This document shows, piece by piece, positions 1 through 8,349 of a stretch of 64,000 bases of DNA. The DNA comes from Endozoicomonas sp. ISHI1. GTDB lineage: Bacteria > Pseudomonadota > Gammaproteobacteria > Pseudomonadales > Endozoicomonadaceae. The notes under the pieces are model-generated. The model was not told the origin of the DNA and did no database searches. It worked only from the letters and a program-made list of their open reading frames with translations. How positions within the stretch are numbered: position 1 is the first letter of the stretch; each line of letters starts with the position of its first letter. Location of the stretch: NCBI RefSeq assembly GCF_024606225.1, contig NZ_JAGRPU010000002.1, forward strand, positions 62,001 to 126,000, written 5' to 3'. The position numbers and the translations under genes are program-made.

Positions 1-818
1 GCCTGTGGTAAACCCAGTATGGAAGAGAGGTAGCTTGACATATAGACCCCATAAACCGTTACCGTGGCACCGCAAAGCGCCATCAACAACAGACCACAGA
101 GCAGCCCCTTCCGATGCTCTCGCAGTAATAGGATAAGGGGAATAGTTGACTGCTGACGGGCCTGATCCAGGGCAGCAAATAATCCGGACTCATTGAAGCG
201 CTTGCGAATCTGATAGCTGACCAGCCCCAGCAGACCACCAATCCAAAAAGGGATTCTCCACCCCCACTGAGCCATAGTTTCCTGACCCAGCAGCATACTT
301 AACAGACCATGGAGAAAAGTGCCCAGAGAGATGCCAATCATCAGGGCCAGAAATAGGATACCGATCATTAGCCCCTGTCGTTGCGGCGCACTTTCACTGA
401 GAAAAGTGATGGCTCCCGGCAACTCTCCTCCAAGAGAAAACCCCTGGGTCAGCCTGAGCAGAACCAACGTCAGTGGAGCAATAACTCCAACCTCTTCATA
501 AGTAGGTAAACAGCCCATCAGAGCAGTGGTCAAAGCCATGAGAAAAATGGTCAGAGTGAATGTTTTCTTGCGGCCAAACCGATCTCCGAGATGCCCGAAA
601 AACAGGCCTCCCAGCGGTCTGGTCAGGTATCCTGTGGCAAAGACAGCATAGGTTCCCAGCAATGAGGACAGCTGATCCGAGGCAGGAAAAAAATGCTCCG
701 CGATATAGCTTGCCATCAGGGCGTAGATCAGGAAATCATAAAGCTCCAGCATGCCTCCCATGGAGACGGCCAGAGCCAGCTTGTAATGCTCACTGGGTGC
801 AGTAATGCAACGCGGCAT
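1..818 (-). CDS. MFS transporter, metabolite:H+ symporter type (3' end outside window)
   Basis: Read on the minus strand from an ATG at 818, the frame stays open to the window edge (about 272 codons), so the C-terminus is missing. The N-terminus continues through hydrophobic helices into GHLGDRFGRKK, the loop 2-3 signature of the major facilitator superfamily. The preceding LELYDFLIYALMA segment is typical of the metabolite:H+ symporter (ProP/ShiA/citrate) branch. It should be an inner-membrane proton-coupled importer of a small organic acid or osmolyte; the substrate cannot be told. The start codon lies only about 60 bp from the tnpB stop of the IS607-like element, so its original promoter has probably been displaced. 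Family call is firm, substrate unknown. Confidence 0.85.
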   Translation of the reverse strand, partial: MPRCITAPSEHYKLALAVSMGGMLELYDFLIYALMASYIAEHFFPASDQLSSLLGTYAVFATGYLTRPLGGLFFGHLGDRFGRKKTFTLTIFLMALTTALMGCLPTYEEVGVIAPLTLVLLRLTQGFSLGGELPGAITFLSESAPQRQGLMIGILFLALMIGISLGTFLHGLLSMLLGQETMAQWGWRIPFWIGGLLGLVSYQIRKRFNESGLFAALDQARQQSTIPLILLLREHRKGLLCGLLLMALCGATVTVYGVYMSSYLSSILGLPQ

Positions 819-881
819 AAGTCACTCTCTTGATTAAATCCGCAACGAGCGCAACACTCGCTGTTATGGATAAGGTTCAAG

Positions 882-2156
882 CTACCTTGTCAAACACTTA
901 AGAAAGACATTTCTGGCACCGTTGATGTCACGGTCAACGGTGAAACCCTCACCCTTAATCATTTTGGAAGAACCTAATTTTTCGTCAATGGTCCCGTTCC
1001 ATGATTGAGTCTTGGATGTATAGGCTTCGTTGCAATCAACCACATGCTTTCCATACTTTTTTGCGTACCACTTAAGCCGCTTTTTGAATGGGTAGTGATT
1101 GAGGTCAAGCATCTGGCGGCAGGTGTTACGGCGAATGGTGCGAACCTTCTTATCTTTGCGTGTGACCATACCTCTTGTCTCAAAGGTTGGCAAAAATACA
1201 ACGTCGTAGTTCGACACCAGCTCGAACGCCAGCCGGTTATGCAGATCAAGAACAATGTCATCCTTTTTGCATTTCAGACGGTCAATTTCCCTGTTGAAAT
1301 GAATAATCCGATCTCTTGCCCACTGGGGCATATCGGGGAACTTAACGCCCTTCTGCGTGTTCAGGATTTTTTGCTTTTGGCTGATCAAGCTGTCCACTTG
1401 CTTCATCAGTGGGAACAGCTTTGTTTTTGCAACGTTATCACCCGCTATCAACGCCTCTTTTTCGCTGTAGCAAGTAGCAAAGGTGCGAACTCCGGGGTCA
1501 ACTCCAACGCATCTAACCTTCCCTTGGATTTCGGGATTTAGCTCAATATGTTGTTGAACCTGAATGAACCAGCGACCTTTGTCGTAGGTTACGACACAAG
1601 ATTTACCCATCGCTTCGGCTGGTACATCTTCTGCCAGGTGAATCTTGCCAAGAGCCTGTACGCAGGGATTTAATCCCTTTGGCAAACGGTCAATAGAGAA
1701 TGAGTACCTGCTACCTTTGCGGCTTTTGAAACTGATTTCTGCAAAGCCCTCTTTAGCTCCCCTGAGCTTCTTGTTGTGCTTGCAGACCGCTTTGAATGTA
1801 GTCGCTGCCGCCAGTGTTCCATTATCAGAAACAAGCGAGTTATAAGCCCTGCCACTTTCTTTTTGCTCTTGCTCCACTTGAGCTTTAATGGCAGGTCGCA
1901 TGTTGATGAGCTTTCCGCTGGCATCTTTATAGTCATTGTTACGGAAACGCTCAACAGCAAGGTTGTACGACCTCCGATAGAGCATCAGGGCATCGTGATA
2001 GGCTTGCTCATTCTCTGGGTAAAACCTGATCTTTTTTGACGCGACTATCTTTGCGTCTTTTAGCAGATCGCTTCCTGTAGTGGCTATTGCAGAGTGAGGT
2101 AATGAAACCGATAAGCTCTTGGGTGTCGAATGACCCACTGGCGTTATCCGGGTCAT
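882..2156 (-). CDS. tnpB: TnpB-family RNA-guided nuclease of IS607-type element, zinc-finger cysteines lost
   Basis: RuvC-like nuclease of the TnpB/Cas12 ancestor family. The three catalytic acidic positions are visible: Asp in GVDPGVRTFAT, Glu in LPTFETRG, and Asp in DRDINGARN near the C-terminus. In most TnpBs two CXXC pairs form a zinc finger between the second and third motifs. Here that segment reads TSKTQSWNGTIDEKLGSSK and then MIKGEGFTVDRD, with no cysteines, although TSKT..SW and DRDINGARN are kept. The open frame extends upstream to 2471 without a convincing start; the ATG at 2156, inside the 3' part of tnpA, gives 424 residues, close to family size. Known TnpBs are guided by an RNA made from the element's right end. 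Nuclease activity without the finger is plausible, since other finger-less TnpBs exist. Confidence 0.8.
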   Translation of the reverse strand: MTRITPVGHSTPKSLSVSLPHSAIATTGSDLLKDAKIVASKKIRFYPENEQAYHDALMLYRRSYNLAVERFRNNDYKDASGKLINMRPAIKAQVEQEQKESGRAYNSLVSDNGTLAAATTFKAVCKHNKKLRGAKEGFAEISFKSRKGSRYSFSIDRLPKGLNPCVQALGKIHLAEDVPAEAMGKSCVVTYDKGRWFIQVQQHIELNPEIQGKVRCVGVDPGVRTFATCYSEKEALIAGDNVAKTKLFPLMKQVDSLISQKQKILNTQKGVKFPDMPQWARDRIIHFNREIDRLKCKKDDIVLDLHNRLAFELVSNYDVVFLPTFETRGMVTRKDKKVRTIRRNTCRQMLDLNHYPFKKRLKWYAKKYGKHVVDCNEAYTSKTQSWNGTIDEKLGSSKMIKGEGFTVDRDINGARNVFLKCLTR

Positions 2157-2574
2157 CCAAAACTTCGATTTGTCCTCCCGATAATTCAACAAGCCACTTG
2201 ATAAGTTCAAATCCTGATCGGGCAAGGCGATCTTTTGTGGCAACCACAATATGGGTTGGATGTCCGCACACCGCTGATTCCAGAATGGTTTGCAGTCCTT
2301 TTCGCTTAAAGTTGAAAGCGCTGGCAATGTCGCTGATAAATTCTGCATCAGGGTGCTTTTGGAGTAAGATACGCTTTTGCGTGTTAATGCTGGATTTTTG
2401 CTTTCCAGAACTAACTCTTGCATAGCATATCTTCCTTTGCTGGTTAATGAATATGCGGAAGTGACCACCATCTGTTTGCTTCACTTTTTCGTAGTGAACG
2501 CTTTCGATCTTGCGCCTTATAGTTTGGCTGGTTAGGCCTTCAATCTTGGCGAGCTTTGTAGCCGAAACCCACAA
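2008..2574 (-). CDS. tnpA: IS607-family serine recombinase (transposase TnpA)
   Basis: 188 residues. Residues 1-45 form a MerR-like helix-turn-helix (ATKLAKIEGLTSQTIRR ... GGHFRIF). From about residue 50 comes the small serine-recombinase catalytic domain: CYARVSSGKQKS holds the nucleophilic serine, and the ATKDRLARSG stretch holds the conserved arginines. IS607 TnpAs join ends without strong target specificity and, unlike Tn3 resolvases, put the DNA-binding domain first. No ATG is available at the 5' end; the frame begins with TTG at 2574, which lies inside one arm of a 12-bp inverted repeat. The 3' end overlaps tnpB in another frame, typical for this family. Call is firm; the exact start is not. 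Confidence 0.85.
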   Translation of the reverse strand: MWVSATKLAKIEGLTSQTIRRKIESVHYEKVKQTDGGHFRIFINQQRKICYARVSSGKQKSSINTQKRILLQKHPDAEFISDIASAFNFKRKGLQTILESAVCGHPTHIVVATKDRLARSGFELIKWLVELSGGQIEVLDDPDNASGSFDTQELIGFITSLCNSHYRKRSAKRRKDSRVKKDQVLPRE

Positions 2575-2606
2575 GATAAATTCATCTTTTAATGATTTAT
2601 CTTGTG
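2570..2606. repeat. 12-bp perfect inverted repeat over the tnpA start
   Basis: CACAAGATAAAT at 2570-2581 and its exact complement ATTTATCTTGTG at 2595-2606 flank a 13-base spacer. The left arm contains the TTG start codon of tnpA, and the repeat ends one base before repeat copy 1. It could be the recombinase binding site at the element's left end, or an mRNA hairpin that limits tnpA translation. Either role is inference. Confidence 0.6.
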
Positions 2607-2607
2607 T

Positions 2608-2774
2608 CTAGCAGCCTGTCGGACTTAAGCGTCCGTAGCGAGGATTGCAAGAAATTGAGGATAAAAATTTCTGCTTCTGAGGAGAATAGCGAGCTATTTG
2701 ACGAAGAAGCAGGAATTTTTAGACCAATTTATTGCAACCGCAGTAGGACAGCCTTGAGTCCGACAGGCTGCTAG
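2608..2774. repeat. 167-bp palindromic MITE-like repeat, copy 1
   Basis: First of four near-identical copies (others at 6955, 43191 and 59224). It starts CTAGCAGCCTGTCGGACTTA and ends with the inverted form, here with one change (TTGAGTCC in place of TTAAGTCC). Internal arms also pair (AAAAATTTCTGCTTCT with AGAAGCAGGAATTTTT; TTGCAAGAAATTG with CAATTTATTGCAA), so the whole unit folds into one long hairpin. It has no coding capacity. The outer CTAG is best read as a 4-bp target duplication (see the hsdS remnant). Confidence 0.9.
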
Positions 2775-2917
2775 CGTAATTGATTTTGCGATTGTTGCAA
2801 TTTTATTTGACTGCTGTTAGTCAGGGAAAAGCCCGCTGCCCCATGCCCCAACCAGAACGGTTAAAAAGTGGAGTGACTCAAGACTAGTACAAGAACGCCT
2901 ATCTGCTTCAGGGATCG

Positions 2918-3343
2918 TCAGCTGGCGGGAAAATCGGCTGAGGCCTGACCAATGGGAGAGGAGTGGATATGAGCTATTTTCCATGCTCCCTGATACTGTC
3001 TCAAAATATGTGTCGCCCTCAGAAACTGTAGTTCTACCACCGCCCACTCTACATCCCTGAGCCGGGTTTCTAACTGCCAGGTACTGCAGCAGGAAATCTG
3101 ATCTGGTCCTTCCCAGGCAGACTCTATCCGGTATTTGACGGACAGGATTTCGAACTGGTTGAAGAGGGTTTCATACCAGAATTTCAGAGCTTCATGACCG
3201 TTAATCTGAGCACCTTCTGAGCTCCAGAACAGCAGGTCGTCTTCCGGTGCATAATGACCCAGCATACCAGCACTGTCCTGCTGAATGTAGTTTTCAGCCT
3301 GCCGATCAAACAATGATCGGATGGTCTCTCTGGTGTCCGCCAT
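2918..3343 (-). CDS. NTF2-like (SnoaL/DUF4440-type) protein
   Basis: 141 residues, a typical size for a single NTF2-like cone fold. The pattern fits SnoaL-like proteins: an N-terminal helix with RSLFDRQAENYIQQD, then LGHYAPEDDLLFWSSEG, GHEALKFWYETLF, and a C-terminal strand pair ending WKIAHIHSSP, the common closing motif of these ketosteroid isomerase-like domains. The start ATG at 3343 has a purine-rich GGAGAGGG upstream. No catalytic role can be assigned; such proteins are often stand-alone small-molecule binding or isomerase-like enzymes. It is a single gene with its own possible promoter. Confidence 0.75.
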   Translation of the reverse strand: MADTRETIRSLFDRQAENYIQQDSAGMLGHYAPEDDLLFWSSEGAQINGHEALKFWYETLFNQFEILSVKYRIESAWEGPDQISCCSTWQLETRLRDVEWAVVELQFLRATHILRQYQGAWKIAHIHSSPIGQASADFPAS

Positions 3344-3378
3344 GTCGACCCTCTCCTGAATAGTGCCCTGTTCCTAAA

Positions 3379-3408
3379 ATATTCATATAAAACTATAGGT
3401 AGAGTCAA
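3379..3408 (-). promoter_or_regulatory. possible sigma70-like promoter for the NTF2-like gene
   Basis: On the minus strand TTGACT (3408-3403) lies 15-18 bases before an AT-rich TATGAATAT stretch (about 3387-3379), roughly 35 bases upstream of the ATG. The -35 is good, the -10 only fair. Confidence 0.3.
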
Positions 3409-3511
3409 CGCAGGTTTTTTGACGAAATTTTCATAACCGGATCCAAAAACTTCGGAGCAAACTTCATACCTGTTGCTATGCTTAGGCATTTGGTCAATTG
3501 CCCTTTCAGTT

Positions 3512-4873
3512 ATGAAAACACTTCTGAAGCCTCTTTTACTCTTACTGCTGATTCTGACTGGCTGGCAGGCTCAGGCCAATGAAGCCATCGACCTGATCAG
3601 AGAATACATTCGTGTCACCTATGGCAAGGATCTGAACATTACCAGTAGCCAGATTGAGCAGCTAAGCTGGGTCATGGATAACCCTGTTGCCACCCCGGAA
3701 ATGTCGGCGGACCGGCTACCCTCTGACATACACTGGGAAATCCCTCGTGCCCTGTCCCGCCTTTATTCACTCCAGTTGCTGAAGTCCGGTACAGAAAAGG
3801 ACTACGATGCCTTCATTCTGCCCCAGAAAGATCTGGCTGTGCCGGTCCTGAGCCTTCAGCACTTCAACCAATTGTCTGGGCTGATTCGCGGGCTCGATGA
3901 GGAGTCTTACGAAACACTGGCTGCCGCAGCGTTAATCAGTGCCGTCACCCTGTCACCAACTGCCAGGGAGCGAGCGTCGGTAGTTCTTGATACCAAACTA
4001 CCGGAAGACAGTACTCGGTTCCTTGCGGTAACCGCTGATAAAGCCACCAGCATTTACCCGCTGGCAAAAGAAATTGCCAGAAAATACCGTTCCGACGGTC
4101 ACAAATTCACCATCGTGTTCCTGTCAGACAGTCATCTGCGACATATGATGTACAACGAAGGTTCACTCAATATGTACAGCACTCTGAAAGAGGGCTTTCG
4201 CAGTGGCAAACTGAAGCCTGGAGACCTGAGCCTCTGGTATGCCTACTGGGTAGATAACATTGCCGGCTTCAGGGGGCATGTCAGTGCCAAAGGCTCCCTG
4301 TACCTGACGGAGAATACCTTCCGGGCAATGAACCAGATCAAGGTCGAACTGGACAAGCTTCAGAAAGATCCGGATTTTAATCCCATTCCTGCCTATCTGA
4401 CGGCGCGAGCCCAGTGGCTGAAGCTCTCGAACGATAAAGGGCTGTCTACTCAGGAAGTCGAAGCTCTGGGTGCTCTGGCTGCAATGATGAGATTGTTTAC
4501 TCCGGAAGAAGGCAGTCTGTTGCTGAAAGCCTTCAGCACGTTGCCCAAAGAGCAAAAGAAACGCTGGGTCGATCATGTTCAGTCTCAGCTTCAGACCACC
4601 GACTACGCAACACCGACTTACGCACCTGCGCTAATGGCTAACGCTCTGATTCTCAGCAATCTGGCCGAAACAGTAGAGAAGGTGTTGCCTTTTTACCTGA
4701 GTGCTCTGGACGTCGCAGCCCTGGCTAGAAAAACCGGCGAGCTGCCTAAAAGTACACCGTTGTCTTTCAGAGTCTTGGCCAATGACAAACAGGTTAAGAT
4801 TATACTCAAGTCAGCACCACCCGGGATAGAGATTGATCCAAAAACGGGCTTGGCGACTCTGAAAGGGATCTGA
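3512..4873 (+). CDS. exported protein of unknown function
   Basis: The frame is open from 3473, but the ATG at 3512 begins a clear signal peptide (MKTLLKPLLLLLLILTGWQ, with AQA-N as likely cleavage site), so that start is preferred, giving 453 residues. The mature part is soluble, mixed alpha/beta, with no repeat, lipobox or membrane helix. One stretch, KFTIVFLSDSHLRHMMYNEG, looks like a buried strand followed by a polar loop. I do not recognise the family. It is followed 54 bases later by a phosphatase gene on the same strand, so the two could be cotranscribed. It is probably periplasmic. Confidence 0.7.
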   Translation: MKTLLKPLLLLLLILTGWQAQANEAIDLIREYIRVTYGKDLNITSSQIEQLSWVMDNPVATPEMSADRLPSDIHWEIPRALSRLYSLQLLKSGTEKDYDAFILPQKDLAVPVLSLQHFNQLSGLIRGLDEESYETLAAAALISAVTLSPTARERASVVLDTKLPEDSTRFLAVTADKATSIYPLAKEIARKYRSDGHKFTIVFLSDSHLRHMMYNEGSLNMYSTLKEGFRSGKLKPGDLSLWYAYWVDNIAGFRGHVSAKGSLYLTENTFRAMNQIKVELDKLQKDPDFNPIPAYLTARAQWLKLSNDKGLSTQEVEALGALAAMMRLFTPEEGSLLLKAFSTLPKEQKKRWVDHVQSQLQTTDYATPTYAPALMANALILSNLAETVEKVLPFYLSALDVAALARKTGELPKSTPLSFRVLANDKQVKIILKSAPPGIEIDPKTGLATLKGI

Positions 4874-4927
4874 CACAACCCCTGCCTGCTTCGAACTCCA
4901 GAAGCAATGGATTGCAAAGGAGCTATC

Positions 4928-5593
4928 ATGTTTCTTCAAACCTTCGGCCCCAACTTGTCAGGAAGAGATTTCGCAATCGGTGATCTTCACGGCATGTATG
5001 ACTTGCTGTTCGAAACCCTGGAGCAAGTGGATTTTGATTTTAAGCTGGATCGTTGTTTCAGTGTGGGAGACCTGATTGACCGGGGACCCGATTCGCCCGG
5101 TTGCCTCTCCCTAATCCATGAACCCTGGTTCCATCCTGTCTGCGGCAATCACGAAGATACCCTGCGGACCATTGCCCGAAACCCAGAGTCATCAGCTATT
5201 CTGGCAGACTGGGTTCTCAACGGTGGTCGCTGGCATCTTAAAGTGTCTACAAAACAAATGCAGGAGTATGCCAACTGGGTAGATACATTGCCCTACCTGA
5301 TACTCGTTGAGCAATCTGACGGAAGCAAGTTGGCGATCTGTCACGCAGAATACCCATTAAACCATTGGAATCCTGAGAGCATTGCAAGCAATCCTGAACT
5401 GACCCGGCAATTGATGTGGTCAAGAACAAAAGTACAAACCGGGAATACAGACTGGGTTGAAGGTGTGGACCATATTATCTGTGGCCACACCATTGTCGAA
5501 AACCCTACGACTCTGGGCAATACCCACTTTATTGATACCGGAGCTTTCAAGTCCAACACTCTGACATTACTGCCATTGTCACAACTCAGGTAA
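4928..5593 (+). CDS. PPP-family serine/threonine protein phosphatase (lambda/PrpA type)
   Basis: 221 residues from the ATG at 4928, chosen over the in-frame ATG at 4907 because AAAGGAG sits 6 bases before it. The metallophosphatase signatures are in order: GDLHGMYDLL, GDLIDRGPDS and GNHED, with later histidines in ICHAEYPLNHW and ICGHTIVENP supplying metal ligands. Size and motif order match the small bacterial lambda-phosphatase-like enzymes (PrpA/PrpB, also close to ApaH), cytoplasmic manganese-dependent enzymes that remove phosphate from proteins or small molecules. The true substrate cannot be read from sequence. Confidence 0.85.
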   Translation: MFLQTFGPNLSGRDFAIGDLHGMYDLLFETLEQVDFDFKLDRCFSVGDLIDRGPDSPGCLSLIHEPWFHPVCGNHEDTLRTIARNPESSAILADWVLNGGRWHLKVSTKQMQEYANWVDTLPYLILVEQSDGSKLAICHAEYPLNHWNPESIASNPELTRQLMWSRTKVQTGNTDWVEGVDHIICGHTIVENPTTLGNTHFIDTGAFKSNTLTLLPLSQLR

Positions 5594-5673
5594 TAATGAA
5601 AAATTAACAACCCATCTCCAGCAGCTCTGCTTTATAATGAGTAACTGAGGTATCGACAAATCATAAGTCTGAC

Positions 5674-6180
5674 ATGCAGCCCATAACCGCCAGAACACTC
5701 TCCGACATCGACTGGGAAAGCTGGAAAGCTCAAGATCCTGCTACCCTGACGTTTATCATTAAAAACGATCATATTCTTTTAATTCGCAAAAAGCGCGGAC
5801 TGGGAGCCGGCAAAATCAATGGGCCCGGCGGCAGGCTTGAAGATGGTGAAACCACGTTGGAGTGCGCAGTGCGAGAAGTTCAGGAAGAACTGAACGTCAC
5901 CCCGCTGAATATGAACTTTCATGGTGAATGCCTGTTCCAGTTTGTCGACGGCTACTCCATTCATGTCTACGCCTTTTCCGCTTCTGACTATGATGGTATT
6001 CCCGAAGAAACCGACGAGGCGATCCCCCTGTGGTTTCATATCAAAGATATTCCTTACGATGAAATGTGGGAGGATGACCGCTACTGGTTACCTCTGCTGA
6101 TGAAGAAAAAGAACTTTATCGGCCGCTACCTGTTCAACAAGGATAAAATGCTGGATTACGAAATCGAACTCCTCACCTGA
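5674..6180 (+). CDS. NUDIX hydrolase, 8-oxo-dGTP diphosphatase-like
   Basis: 168 residues. The Nudix box is complete: a glycine-rich start (GPGGRLEDGE) followed by the helix REVQEELNV, giving the GX5EX7REUXEEXGU-like metal site. The preceding LLIRKKRGLGAGKINGPGG and the following WFHIKDIPYDEMWEDDRYWLPLL resemble MutT/MTH1-type enzymes that sanitise oxidised purine nucleotides. It ends 9 bases before the TauE/SafE gene, suggesting a two-gene transcript. Nucleotide preference is inferred only. Confidence 0.85.
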   Translation: MQPITARTLSDIDWESWKAQDPATLTFIIKNDHILLIRKKRGLGAGKINGPGGRLEDGETTLECAVREVQEELNVTPLNMNFHGECLFQFVDGYSIHVYAFSASDYDGIPEETDEAIPLWFHIKDIPYDEMWEDDRYWLPLLMKKKNFIGRYLFNKDKMLDYEIELLT

Positions 6181-6189
6181 CATTTCCCC

Positions 6190-6951
6190 ATGTTGTCACC
6201 ACCGCTGTCATCAGCACCAGAGCTGTCCTTCTTTATAACGGCTATCCCGGCAGTCCTCATTACAGGATTAGGCAAAGGAGGTATGGGTAACGCTCTTGGG
6301 ATGATTGCTGTACCTCTTATGTCGATATCGATGCCTCCCGTTCAGGCTGCTGCAATCCTCCTACCCTTGCTGTTAGTTATGGACGGATTCGCCATCTGGG
6401 GATGGCGGAAGCACGTAGACTGGACTGTGTTCAGGGTCATTATTTTTCCGGGCCTGTTCGGCATTTTTCTGGGCCTGATGATATTTGCATCCCTGAGTGA
6501 ACGGGCTATCAGAGGCATAATTGGTATCATTGCCATTTTGTTCTGCCTGAACCAATGGTTTGGTGATTACGTTCACTCACCCCATAAGCCCGGCACACTG
6601 AGCGGTATTTTCTGGTCAACCGTCAGTGGTTTCACCAGCTTTGGTATTCACTCCGGAGGACCACCGCTGAGTGTTTACATGCTACCGTTGAAGCTGGAAA
6701 AGGAATTTCTGGCAGGCACCATGGCTATTTTTTTTGGCTCTCTCAATCTGATAAAGTGCCCTGCCTATGCAGCCCTTGGCCAGTTCACCGCAAACAACCT
6801 GCTACTGTCCTCTTTGTTAGTGCCTGTTTGCCCCCTGGGTGTCTGGCTTGGAATGAAGATGGTTAAAACAATCTCTACTGACTTTTTTTACAAGGTTTTG
6901 TACGTCTGTCTTTTCATAACCGGACTCAAGCTCCTTACCGACTTATTCTGA
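6190..6951 (+). CDS. TauE/SafE (TSUP) family permease
   Basis: 253 residues with about eight hydrophobic segments. The family motif GLGKGGMGNALGM lies near the N-terminus and FTSFGIHSGGPPLSVYMLPL near the middle, forming the two inverted halves of TSUP transporters. Family members export or import sulfite, sulfoacetate or related anions across the inner membrane. It directly follows the NUDIX gene. Its TGA stop lies 3 bases before repeat copy 2. A second TSUP protein is encoded at 44.9-45.7 kb. Confidence 0.85.
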   Translation: MLSPPLSSAPELSFFITAIPAVLITGLGKGGMGNALGMIAVPLMSISMPPVQAAAILLPLLLVMDGFAIWGWRKHVDWTVFRVIIFPGLFGIFLGLMIFASLSERAIRGIIGIIAILFCLNQWFGDYVHSPHKPGTLSGIFWSTVSGFTSFGIHSGGPPLSVYMLPLKLEKEFLAGTMAIFFGSLNLIKCPAYAALGQFTANNLLLSSLLVPVCPLGVWLGMKMVKTISTDFFYKVLYVCLFITGLKLLTDLF

Positions 6952-6954
6952 TAG

Positions 6955-7121
6955 CTAGCAGCCTGTCGGACTTAAGCGTCCGTAGCGAGGATTGCAAGAA
7001 ATTGAGGATAAAAATTTCTGCTTCTGAGGAGAATAGCGAGCTATTTGACGAAGAAGCAGGAATTTTTAGACCAATTTATTGCAACCGCAGTAGGACAGCC
7101 TTAAGTCCGAAAGGCTGCTAG
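6955..7121. repeat. 167-bp palindromic MITE-like repeat, copy 2
   Basis: Nearly identical to copy 1, with CCGAAAGGCTG in place of CCGACAGGCTG near the right end. Flanked by CTAG on both sides. The right-hand CTAG contains the TAG stop codon of the minus-strand TPR gene, so the gene's end and the repeat's end coincide. Confidence 0.9.
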
Positions 7122-8077
7122 TCCTCAACGAAAGTCTTATTATCAATCGCAGCCAGCCAAGCTCTTGCTCTTTCCCCATCCACTTTGGCATTCAGGCGAT
7201 CGGCCAGTGCCAGTGATTCCAGAGCCTCCGCTCTGGCTTTGCCCCAATTTTTCTTACGATGATGAATTTTTGCCAGCATGAAGTGATAAAGCATCCGTGA
7301 GCGTGCACCCTCAATAAGGGGTTCTATGGATCTAATAACGGTCAGAGCTCTGTCGCAGTTGCCATCAAGGTAATCAATTCTTGCCAACCTCAAGCCAGAG
7401 CGAACTATTTCGTAAGGATCATTCAGGTAGTGATAGAGGGCATGAGATTTTACCAATGCTACTCTGGCACGATCCAGATCAGGCTCACCCACATCACTAT
7501 GGGCTGCCCCCAGGTTATAAAGTGTCTTAGCCTCAAGATACGGGTCAACCGGTCGTCGTTTCTGTAACACTTCCATGCCTTTTTCAGCGTAGTCAATCGC
7601 CTCCTTGTGACCCTGAGCCCTGGCTACCCCAGACAACAGAGACAGACTGGAAACATAGCCATCCCAATCCTCATGCTCGCGGGCATAGTTGCTGACCTCC
7701 TCGGCCAGCTTGCGACAATGGTCATAATCGCCCCGATAGAAATACATGGAAGATACACCTATGGCAATTTGAACCCTGTCCTGACAACGAGACTGTGCAG
7801 CCGCCTCCTGCATCCCTTGGGTACCCAATTGGATATAGGTCTGCCAGCAGCCTTCCTGCTTCATTTTGGGGCCATTCTGCAAGAGCCAGTCAACCAACTG
7901 TTCTGACTTGCTCTCAGGCGGCTGTAATTGTTGACAAATGGCAGGCTCTTCATCAGAGACCTGTTCCCCGCTGACCGCTTCATGGAAAAAGAGAATAGCG
8001 CACAAAAGCACGAAGCATTTTGAGTTATATTTGGGAAAATAAGATTTTGAAACAGCCAGGAACAACGGCTTTGGCAT
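7118..8077 (-). CDS. exported TPR-repeat protein of unknown function
   Basis: 319 residues from the ATG at 8077, preferred because GGAG lies 9 bases upstream. A signal-peptide-like hydrophobic stretch (KCFVLLCAILFFHEAVSG) follows a long basic n-region. The mature part is helical, with tetratricopeptide-like 34-residue periodicity: YFYRGDYDHCRKLAEEV, YLEAKTLYNLGAAHSD, ARIDYLDGNCDRALTVI, AKIHHRKKNWGKARAEALESL. No partner is evident. The TAG stop lies inside the CTAG flank of repeat copy 2, so the repeat inserted exactly at the stop codon without changing the protein's end. Confidence 0.7.
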   Translation of the reverse strand: MPKPLFLAVSKSYFPKYNSKCFVLLCAILFFHEAVSGEQVSDEEPAICQQLQPPESKSEQLVDWLLQNGPKMKQEGCWQTYIQLGTQGMQEAAAQSRCQDRVQIAIGVSSMYFYRGDYDHCRKLAEEVSNYAREHEDWDGYVSSLSLLSGVARAQGHKEAIDYAEKGMEVLQKRRPVDPYLEAKTLYNLGAAHSDVGEPDLDRARVALVKSHALYHYLNDPYEIVRSGLRLARIDYLDGNCDRALTVIRSIEPLIEGARSRMLYHFMLAKIHHRKKNWGKARAEALESLALADRLNAKVDGERARAWLAAIDNKTFVED

Positions 8078-8349
8078 AAATTCAGGCTCCATCTCATTCC
8101 AACCAGGAGTATTGATAACTATTCGATAACGATCAGCCGACCCGGAGAACCCTATCAATTAACCCTTAATAAAATAGCCGACAGAAAATGGAGTCTGGTA
8201 TAGGATAATCATACTGCACTGGATGAGGCTTCATTCTGTCAACGACCAAAAGTCCGAAACGCGGTCCTCACCGGCCTTTACGCAAAAGCCCGGATGACCG
8301 CTCGACAGAATTCAATCGTTACAATAACCAAAACAATGGAACCAGAACT

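Larger units (their letters stand above)
835..2606 (-). mobile_element. IS607-type insertion sequence (tnpA + tnpB)
   Basis: A serine recombinase gene and an overlapping tnpB, both on the minus strand, define an IS607-family element. These elements transpose through a circular intermediate and have no terminal inverted repeats, so the ends cannot be fixed from one copy. The left limit given is a guess between the tnpB stop and the MFS start. The right limit is set at the end of a 12-bp perfect inverted repeat that overlaps the tnpA start. Both reading frames look intact, so the element may be active. The right-end region (roughly 835-950) is where a TnpB-associated omega RNA would be encoded. 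Confidence 0.75.

Noticed and set aside
1005-1541. Plus-strand 178-codon ORF over tnpB
   Set aside because: Shadow of tnpB with no recognisable features.
2592-2774. 60-codon ORF inside repeat copy 1
   Set aside because: Lies on the hairpin repeat and is not a plausible protein; the repeat has internal pairing, not codon structure.
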